DNA from: Rhizophagus irregularis
Lineage: Eukaryota > Glomeromycota > Glomeromycetes > Glomerales > Glomeraceae
NCBI RefSeq assembly: GCF_026210795.1
Contig: NC_089446.1
Span: 124,001 to 188,000 of the forward strand
Length of the DNA stretch: 64,000 nucleotides
Reading direction: 5' to 3'
Part shown: positions 56,417 through 64,000 of the stretch, piece after piece
Position numbering within the stretch: the first letter of the stretch is position 1
Layout: each line of letters opens with the position of its first letter
Position numbers and translations under genes: made by a program
The notes under the pieces: model-generated
The model's database searches: none
Told to the model about the DNA's origin: nothing
The model's input: the letters and a program-made list of their open reading frames with translations, nothing else

Positions 56417-58485
56417 ATGGCTCTACAAGATATTAGAATTCTTGTTGCTTTAGATTTCGGGACGACCTACTCGGGTTTCGCTTACGTGCATAAAGAAAAC
56501 CCGGATAATATTGAAACAAACCATACTTGGTAAGTTAAATATATGTATTTTTTTGGAAACTATGACGTTATCATAGTGATCTTGATTAAAAATGGAAAAA
56601 TAAAAAATTTAATAGGCCAGGACGCGAAGGTGTTTTTAAAACTCCTACTGCACTTCTATATAATGAAACTTATACTCAAGTTAAAAGTTGGGGTGACTTA
56701 GCATTAGAGGAAGAACCTGAATATATGGTTGATGATTCAGAAGAACGTTCTCGTCCAATTGAACTGTTTAAATTACATATTTCTGATTTAAAAGATAATC
56801 AAAAGCCTTGGTTACCTTCGCAATTAAATTATAAGAAAGCAATCGAAGATTATTTAACTCAAATGCAGATATTGATTAAAAGTACACTAGAAAGAAGGTG
56901 GCCAGCAATTAGATTTCCACAACAAGTTGGATTTGTTCTAACCATTCCTGCTGAATGGGTACGTGCATGAATAACGTGATAGGACTTTAGTGATTATTTT
57001 ACATTGTTAACGTTAAAATTTTTTGTAGCCAAATAATACTACAGGAATCATGCGTGAATGTGCATATAAGGCTGGTCTCTTGAGTACATTAAACTCTGCA
57101 CATCTTGAGTTTACTACTGAACGTGTGTATAGTAAATTAATTGTTTTATATCATAGATTGGAATTGAATTAATTTTCTCTTTATTACAGCGGAAGCAGCT
57201 GCTTTATATTGTTTAAATGTTGTTAAGGAGCATAATCTTCATCCCGGAGGTAATAAAGATTTTTAAATAAGATAAAATCGAAAAATTGTTTCTTATTAAT
57301 CTATTTATGTACTTCTTTAAAAAAAAATAGATTCTTTCCTAGTTGCAGATTGCGGTGGTGGCACGGTCGATATTACGTCACGAAAACTACTTCATGATAA
57401 CAAATTAAGTGAAATTACTGAACGTATTGGCGATCTATGTGGTAGCACATTTGTTGATAAGGAATTTTTACAATTTCTTGGACGTAAAGTTGGATTTCAA
57501 GCATTAGAAACATTAAAACGATGTAATTATGGACAAATGCAGCATTTGATTCAACAATTTTTTTGTAATTTGGTCAAATTTAAATTTAAGGGAGATCCTA
57601 CAACTTTCAAACCAATGAGACTTATTTTACACAGATATTGTCCTGATTTACAGGAATATGTTACGGGAGAACTTAAAGAAAAAATGGAAGAAGCTGGGTG
57701 GATTGTAAAGCTCGATTTTGAATCAGTGAAAGGAATGTTTGACCCGGTTGTGGATAAGGTTATAAAATTAATTGATGGTCAATTAAAAGAAGCAAGGGAT
57801 CGATGTTCTGCAATGTTTTTAGTGGGCGGATTTAGTGAATCACCTTATCTTTTGAATAGAGTAAGAGAAACCTTTAGAGATCAAGTTCCGATTATTGCAG
57901 TACCAGCTTTACCAATAGCAGCAGTCGTTAGAGGTGCTGTAGCATATGGATTAAACGTTGAAATTGTACAAGAACGTGTTCTTAAATGGACTTATGGTAT
58001 CGAAGTTTGCCGAAGTTGGGTACGTGTGATTTGTTATTTTGTTCGATTTGATTCTTTATGCACGAAGATTTTATTTACTTTGATTTACATATTATGTAAT
58101 ACTTCTTTTTTAGGTTTCGGGTAAAGATAAGAAAAATAGGAGGACACATGATGGATTAATTTTTTATTTTTATAAATTAGCACAGCGTCGTACTAAAGTA
58201 GATGTTGATAGAAAATTTTCAGGAGAATTTAGTCCAGTTCGAGCAGATCAAACTCATATAGTATTTAACGTTTATTATACAAGAAATGATTTTGCGAAAT
58301 ATTGTAATGAGTCTGGTATGAAGTTACTAGGAACTTTACGTATCAACACACCAGATACTCATTTTGGTCTTAATCGTCAAATAGAATTCTCATTGACTTT
58401 TGCGAAGATGGAAATTAAAGCAACTGCAAAGAACAAACGAAATGGAAAAACTTACGATGAAACTACTTTTGAATTAGACATTTAA
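56417..58485 (+). CDS. HSPA12-like Hsp70 ATPase HspD
   Basis: Six exons give 556 residues: 56417-56529, 56616-56958, 57029-57122, 57190-57249, 57331-58019, 58114-58485. Motifs: LDFGTTYSGFAY, VADCGGGTVDIT, MFLVGGFSESPYL. The C-terminal beta domain contains RQIEFSLTFAKMEIKATAKNK and there is no helical lid. Compared with HspB/HspC it lacks the introns after the start, before the RRWP block and near AAVVRG. This is exactly the intron pattern of Hsp70 module 2 of the 31472-38118 fusion, and the C-terminal domains of those two are the most alike (IKATAKNK...GK(T/E)Y), so they are sister copies. It is head to head with X5 and tail to tail with HspE. Confidence 0.85.
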
Positions 58486-58830
58486 TTAGTATTTTTGTGT
58501 CATAATTTTTGGTTATTTGTTGAAAATAAATTGGCATGTTACATTTCTAGATATATATGTAATATGTAAATAATGTAATATAACATTATAATTTTTTAAG
58601 TATCATTGTTTTGATTAGTCAAAGTTTAATATTACGTAATTTTTTTTTTAATTTTGTACTTTGTACTGTGGTCAATAAATAATTTTGTTTAAGATGAACT
58701 GCGTGTATGACTCATTTATATTAATAAAATGAAATATAAAAAAAAAATGCTGATAATATGAAGATACTCTACTTTATTGGCATAACAATAAATGCTATCA
58801 TACAATAAATCTGTACCCTTAAATTTCCTA
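58486..58830. other. Intergenic region between convergent HspD and HspE
   Basis: 345 bp of 3' untranslated DNA for both genes, with an AATAAA-like signal near 58673-58680 on the plus strand. No gene. Confidence 0.5.
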
Positions 58831-61230
58831 TCATTCTGTAGCTTCAAAATAAGAACTATTTTTAGCATAAGCGAATTTAGCTGTGTAAATTTTTCGGCTA
58901 TTCTTATTTCTAGCATTAGCGGTAATTAATAGCTCTCCAAACATTAAACTAAATTCTACTGGTCTATCAGTACCGCCTTCTATGTCCGGTATATCAATTT
59001 CTAATTCTCCAATCTTACGCATACCCTCTTCATCACAAAATCTTGAATTCTTTCTAGGTGTAGCAAAAACACTAAACAAAATAGCATTTTGATCTGGATA
59101 AATTGGATAATATGTTCCTGAACATGGTTCATCTGGTGCAACTTCTCTGCCTCGAGTTGCTAAACAGCTGAATTTATAAATGCGTCCGTCAGAAGTTTTT
59201 CTTTTCTTTGGGTCAACTCCGGAGCGCCACAGAGGATAAACTCGGACTCCTTTTAATTCCACAAAAACAATAAAAAAGTTTTAAGTATTTTTATCTTTTA
59301 AAGAAATAATTATCTTTGATACGTTACCATAATTCATGGTGAGAACGCGAGTAGCAACTGCTGCTTTGTCAAGTCCATACATAACAGCTCCGCGCAAAAC
59401 AGCTGTGATCGGATTCTGAGGTACCGTAATAATAGGCACGACCGATGTAAAAGCATCTTTTATTTTCTTAACTAAATATGGACTTTCAGAGAATCCACCA
59501 ACCAAAAACATTGCAGAACATTTTTGTTTAGAAGAAGCCAATTGATCTCTAATCAGATTTAAAATCTTCTCAACAGCAGGTTTGTCAAACATAGCCAAAA
59601 CATCATCATATTTAATTTCGATCAACCAATCATCATCTTCCATTGCGTCTTTAGTTTCATCAGTAACATATTTCATTAATGCTGGACATGTTCTTTCAAT
59701 ATCCAAATCGATGCTACGAAAATCATTACTTTCACCAATGAATTCAAATTTTATCCTTGGACAAAAGAAATGATGAATTAAATATTGATATTGACCATAA
59801 TTTTCCCTTCTGAACTCATCCACAGCTGCAAATCCTAATTTCTTTTCGAGAAATCTAATGAATTCTCTATCGACATATGTACTTCCACATAGATCGCCCG
59901 TACGTTCTGTAATTTCACTTAATTTATTATCAGGTAACAACGTTCGTGTCGTCAAATCCACTGTACCACCGCCACAATCGACGACCATGAATGAGGCTGA
60001 TATAAATAATGTATTAATGGAATATGTACTTATTATACCGTATCACTTATTATTTTAGAATTAAATAAATATGTTAAGATTTCACTTACATCCTGCTTTA
60101 ACTTTATGTTCCTCAAGTTTTCCCATGGCGTAAATTGCTGCGGCTTCCGCTATAATTTTAAAAAAAGTTTTTAAAAATCTACTTCGAGACTAAATAAATG
60201 TCTCTTTACCTACGTTCAGTAATAAATTCTAAATTATTATTTGATTGTTTTTTTTCGGTAAATCCGGCTTTATGAATACACTCTTGAAGAATACCAATAG
60301 TATGAGGTCTCCTACGAAAATTTAATTTTAAAAAAAAGAAATAATCACGTGACTATTCGGAATTAACTCTAAAAAGTGGGGCACTGACAAGATGGTGGAA
60401 AAATTTTATGGAGTAAAGACGAGTAAGACGAATAGTTACCATTCAGCTGGTACGGTGAAGACGAATCGAACTTGGGTAAATTTAATACCAGGCCATCGTT
60501 TATCCAAAACCTCTTTAATCAACTATAAACAAAATGACACAGTTTCTAATCAATTTCTTCAAAAAAAAAAAAAGAAAAGAATAACTTAATCGTTTCTAAT
60601 ATTTACAGGTTTCATCTGAGACAAATAATCAGAAATTGCTTTTTCATAATCAAGACCATTAGGAAGATAAGGTTTTTCAAAATTTCTAAGATTATCGGCT
60701 AGATGTAATTTAAATAATTCAACAGGTAAAGTATTATTAGTTTCCGAGGATTGACGACGAGATTTTTTAGTTGGTTCTTGAGCTAATGCTGGAAACCCCC
60801 AGCAATTTACTGTCCATTTTTTGGGGTCTGGTGATGCTGTATCATATTGAAGAACTGTATTTGTTTTTGGCATAGTTAATCTTGTTCTAAGTCGTCCAGG
60901 CCTGAGAAAGATGAAAAATGCATGAAAAAAGGCGGAAATAATTTCGTTTTTTAATAATACTGCGGAAAAGATACCATGAATCGTTAACAGTGATATCCGG
61001 GTTATTTTGATTAGCATAGGCGAATCCTAAATATAATATAAGGATTAAAAAATTAATGTATATTTTAAATATCTTAATAAATTCTTTTACCTGAGTATGT
61101 AGTTCCAAAGTCTTCAATTATTTGAATTGAGAAAAGATATAATTAGGGTATATTAAAACTAAAGAGAATGTACAAAAAAAGTTAATCAAAAAATACCTAT
61201 AGCGACTACAGCGCGAAAATTTTTGTTCAT
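58831..61230 (-). CDS. HSPA12-like Hsp70 ATPase HspE
   Basis: Nine exons give 576 residues: 61230-61197, 61111-61091, 61026-60975, 60901-60607, 60522-60440, 60311-60214, 60149-60090, 59996-59328, 59249-58831. A 21-nt micro-exon encodes most of the first phosphate motif, DFGTTYS; the rest (GFAY) is in the next exon. The second loop is VVDCGGGTVDLT and the adenosine motif MFLVGGFSESPYL. The C-terminal beta domain has RPVEFSLMFGELLITANARNK, again without lid. It has one intron not seen in the other copies (TYS|GFAY) and lacks the AAxxRG intron. The last-exon acceptor at 59249/59250 was chosen by phase and by the GVRVYPLW continuation. It is head to head with X6, 663 bp apart. Confidence 0.8.
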
Positions 61231-61893
61231 GATTAAAAATTCAATAATTTCTTTGCACAGTATAAACGAGTATTTAATAATAATTCCAATTATATTTTAT
61301 ACGCTTAAAGTTGTGGAACAACAAATAACTGATATCGCAAGAATCAAAGAATCAAAAGAACTCCGAGAACAACTCCGTATAATTTGTGTAATTTAATTTG
61401 ACTAATTAAATCAAATAGATTGTGTTTAATCACTTTGTTCGTAATTTAAATCAAAGAACAATCAAAAAAGAATTTTTTAAACCTTAAAAGTTATTGGTAA
61501 GAAATATAATATGAATAAATAAAGACAAAGGGCGTTCTTCAATAAGAATTCTACTAAATCTACTATACCATAATTGTTTCCGAAATTGGAAGGCTACACG
61601 ATTTTTATGAGGTAATCAAATGGGTATGACTAATTAAGTTTAAATTCAAATTATATCTAACGGAGATATAGAAGATATGATTGAATAATATTAATTTTGC
61701 TTTTTTTTTTTATTGTTCTTTTTCGCATTTCTCATCGATAACACTTTTTATTTACTTTTTGTGACCCCTATTAAAATTATCTCAACGCAGCAAAATATGT
61801 ATTTAATCTCATTTACATTAAATCATTTTTCTAAGAAGCGTCATTTTTTTAAATAAAAAATCATCCAAAATTTTTTCTTTTTTAAAAAACAAA
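61231..61893. promoter_or_regulatory. Shared promoter region between HspE and X6
   Basis: 663 bp between divergent start codons; A/T-rich with a T run at 61700 and a T-rich tract just before the X6 ATG. AGAATTC at 61546-61552 lacks the GAAnnTTC spacing of a heat-shock element. No other gene is seen. Confidence 0.5.
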
Positions 61894-63897
61894 ATGGGTG
61901 GGCAGGATTCGTCGTATGCTAAAATAGTATCTTCTCAACAACAAAATTCTTCTTCACAAAATATTGTATCTCAGCCTTCGCCATCTACATCCTCTTCCAC
62001 TACCACTTCTCCTCTTGCACTTTTGAAGCAGGAAAAGATTGATCAAACGCAATGGAACACTGCAGAATGGTTCGGAAAAAGTGCTTATTGGCAAAATGAT
62101 CTCGTTAATTGGATAATCCTCGCTTCGGAAGAAAAAGAAAGTTCTGAACAAAAAAATATTGATAAAGGGTTGGAAATAATCAGAAAAGAAACAGATGAAA
62201 TATTTAAAGCGGGAATGGTTAATTCAGATTCTTATAATTCTTGTTTAGATTTAATCACGAGATGTAGAGATATTCGTGATTCTAATTTTAATTATAATAA
62301 AAGAATTGAATTATTAAAGATTATATTTGGTTATTTACAAATGAAATCTGAGGAAGCTAAATTGATTATCAACACTATAGAACAAATGAGCGTTGAGCAA
62401 CGCTCAGTTTTAAGATTTATGACTCATCAAAAGATTCAATCAAGAATCGCTTTTTTGAGAACTACATTAAAAACTCATAAGTCGAGTATCGATATGGAAG
62501 GATATCATTGTATTACAAATCCATATTATAGTGAATTGTTTAATCAAAAAAAAGCGGCTATAACTGAATTACAAGAGGCCATTGATATTGTTAAAGCTTC
62601 ATATTCTGAGTTAAATAACAAATATAATGAACTATTAGCCGAAAATGATGGACTTCGTGAAAAAAATTCAGAATTAGAAGGGCAAATCCAACTCTTATCA
62701 CAAGCGGATCAAACAAAAACAAGTCATGAATCTTTTATTAGAGAGCTTATAGAAAATTGTAACAAAATGACTCTCAATGACGATAAAATGAAATCGGAAT
62801 ACGAAACGCAAATAAAACAACTGAAATCAGAATATGAAACACAAATAAAACAACTACAAGAACGTGAAAGTAAAATGAAACCAGAGTATGAAGCACATGT
62901 AAGACAACTTCAAGAACGTAACGATAAAATGAAATCAGCCTACGAAGAACACATAAATCAACTTCAAGAAGAAGCAAACGAATTACGCAAAGAAGCAAAA
63001 TCAGCTAACGATGAAGCATCGGGTTATCAGGCTGCTCTAGGAAGTGCAACAAATGTTCGTTGGAGTGACAGCACTTTTAACAATCCCATTCAATTAACGA
63101 AAGATATTGAAAAATTTCAACATTTGTTAGCTGATTTTACTAAAGTTAAAGGGAAATCTGTCAAAATTGACGAGGATGCTGCTAAACGGTTATTAACTAA
63201 ATATGAATGTAAAGCAAATCTCAATTCTAAAGAAATTAAAAATTATTTAGCGGCTGCTCTTCAACGAATGATTCTTGAAGCAATATTTAATATTGCGGAT
63301 AATTTATATAGATCTGCTGAAAATTCCGAGACTTTTTCTGACGGACGTCTTGAATCGTATATAGTTTATTATACTCAAAAACTTGTTAAATTTACAAATC
63401 TATTGGCTAAAAACCGCGAAGGAAAAGACAGCATTACTAATGTAACTCCAATTAAAATTCGCCAGCAAGTATATGCTGCTTTAGGATCTCGTGGGTTCGC
63501 TAAATCTAATCATTCATATATGAAGAAACTTGTTAATGATTTAGTGAATAAAATGGAAAAGTATCGTGAAGTGGTTGATGAAGAAAAAAAGAAAACTTTA
63601 CATTCTGAAGCCGAAAAAATTATTCGTACTGGTATGCAACTTTGGTTTTGTTTGAAAGCTCAAGAACCAGTACCAAAAATTCATTGGTTTAAATCTGGTG
63701 CCCATATAGAAACACATCTTATGGTAGGATCCTGGGAGAGTGAAAATATTAAAGAAAATGAAGTAGATTTTGCATTTTTCCCTCTTATTATTGCTCAAAA
63801 TGACACTCAAGATAGTCAAGTTTTTAATAAAGCTCAAGTTTTCATTCGTCCAAAACAAACCGGAAAGTTTCAAAAAATAAAAGGATATCTTTTTTAA
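61894..63897 (+). CDS. Family X protein X6
   Basis: Intronless, 667 residues. The N-terminal 45 residues are Ser/Gln/Thr-rich. The helical domain starts TAEWFGKSAYWQNDLVNWII. A long coiled coil (about 225-390) includes in-frame repeats of a unit like MKSEYETQIKQLQER (62786-62980). The conserved C-terminal domain opens ATNVRWSDSTFNNPIQLTKD and has TPIKIRQQVYAALGSRGF, WFKSGAHIETHLMVGSW and FNKAQVFIRPKQ. It keeps the order and ending of the family but is one of the more diverged members. It is head to head with HspE. The coiled coil points to oligomerisation; function unknown. Confidence 0.75.
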   Translation: MGGQDSSYAKIVSSQQQNSSSQNIVSQPSPSTSSSTTTSPLALLKQEKIDQTQWNTAEWFGKSAYWQNDLVNWIILASEEKESSEQKNIDKGLEIIRKETDEIFKAGMVNSDSYNSCLDLITRCRDIRDSNFNYNKRIELLKIIFGYLQMKSEEAKLIINTIEQMSVEQRSVLRFMTHQKIQSRIAFLRTTLKTHKSSIDMEGYHCITNPYYSELFNQKKAAITELQEAIDIVKASYSELNNKYNELLAENDGLREKNSELEGQIQLLSQADQTKTSHESFIRELIENCNKMTLNDDKMKSEYETQIKQLKSEYETQIKQLQERESKMKPEYEAHVRQLQERNDKMKSAYEEHINQLQEEANELRKEAKSANDEASGYQAALGSATNVRWSDSTFNNPIQLTKDIEKFQHLLADFTKVKGKSVKIDEDAAKRLLTKYECKANLNSKEIKNYLAAALQRMILEAIFNIADNLYRSAENSETFSDGRLESYIVYYTQKLVKFTNLLAKNREGKDSITNVTPIKIRQQVYAALGSRGFAKSNHSYMKKLVNDLVNKMEKYREVVDEEKKKTLHSEAEKIIRTGMQLWFCLKAQEPVPKIHWFKSGAHIETHLMVGSWESENIKENEVDFAFFPLIIAQNDTQDSQVFNKAQVFIRPKQTGKFQKIKGYLF

Positions 63898-64000
63898 AAA
63901 TTTCTCATATGTAACTTTTATATTTTATACGCAATAAATATTTATTTTAAAAAATAATCTGTCACGAATTTGTCTAAAGTATAAAGTATACAATGAATTA
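63898..64000. other. 3' flank of X6 to window end
   Basis: About 100 bp with a plausible poly(A) signal (CAATAAATA near 63932). Nothing else is seen. Confidence 0.5.

Noticed and set aside
62389-62408. Perfect hairpin GAGCGTTGAGCAACGCTC
   Set aside because: It lies inside the X6 coding sequence in a conserved frame; probably a codon-level coincidence.
1-64000. tRNA or rRNA genes
   Set aside because: No cloverleaf with a convincing GGTTCGANTCC-type B box and matching acceptor stem was seen on either strand, and no rRNA-like GC-rich conserved block. A covariance-model scan could not be run.

Overview
The window looks like nuclear DNA of an arbuscular mycorrhizal fungus close to Rhizophagus (Glomeromycotina). 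This is an inference from four things: very AT-rich DNA full of transposon debris; genes with introns of about 60-120 nt (mostly GT-AG); an expanded set of HSPA12-type Hsp70 ATPases; and a pseudokinase with Sel1 repeats. No database search was run. All exon joins were derived by hand from splice sites and reading phase.

Layout. 1-4335 (minus): a Ty3/gypsy-type LTR retrotransposon running off the left edge (gag, UGA-CUA stop, protease, start of reverse transcriptase). 4336-7154: simple repeats, no gene. 7155-10387: the right end of a TA-flanked inverted-repeat DNA transposon, split by a 5'-truncated LINE (7223-10333) with a 15-bp target-site duplication; an uninterrupted copy of the same transposon end lies at 21248-22208. 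10388-24460: AT-rich DNA with several MITE families, an unidentified broken exon, a tandem array resembling repeated mini-exons, and one recognisable host gene, a GT31 glycosyltransferase with an in-frame TGA.

24464-38118 holds three genes related to membrane-perforation machinery: a pseudokinase with an MLKL-like helical domain and Sel1 repeats, a MACPF-like protein, and a 14-exon gene whose best splice model fuses a MACPF-like part to two consecutive Hsp70 modules. The Hsp70-Hsp70 join lies inside one uninterrupted exon; the MACPF-Hsp70 join depends on one intron.

39716-63897 is a dense array of ten genes: four single HSPA12-like Hsp70s and six members of an unrecognised protein family, called family X here (N-terminal helical domain, usually a coiled coil, C-terminal domain ending near a KAQV-(I/F)-x-RP motif). 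Order: X1(-) HspB(+) X2(+) HspC(-) X3(-) X4(+) X5(-) HspD(+) HspE(-) X6(+). Three Hsp/X pairs are head to head over 300-663 bp, which suggests shared promoters and possibly a working partnership. X4 carries a frameshift. The Hsp70s have an ATPase domain and a short beta domain but no helical lid, so they are probably not ordinary folding chaperones.

The main candidate for an undescribed system is this Hsp70/family X array next to the MACPF-Hsp70-Hsp70 fusion and the MLKL-like pseudokinase. A role in regulated cell death or self/non-self recognition is a hypothesis only.
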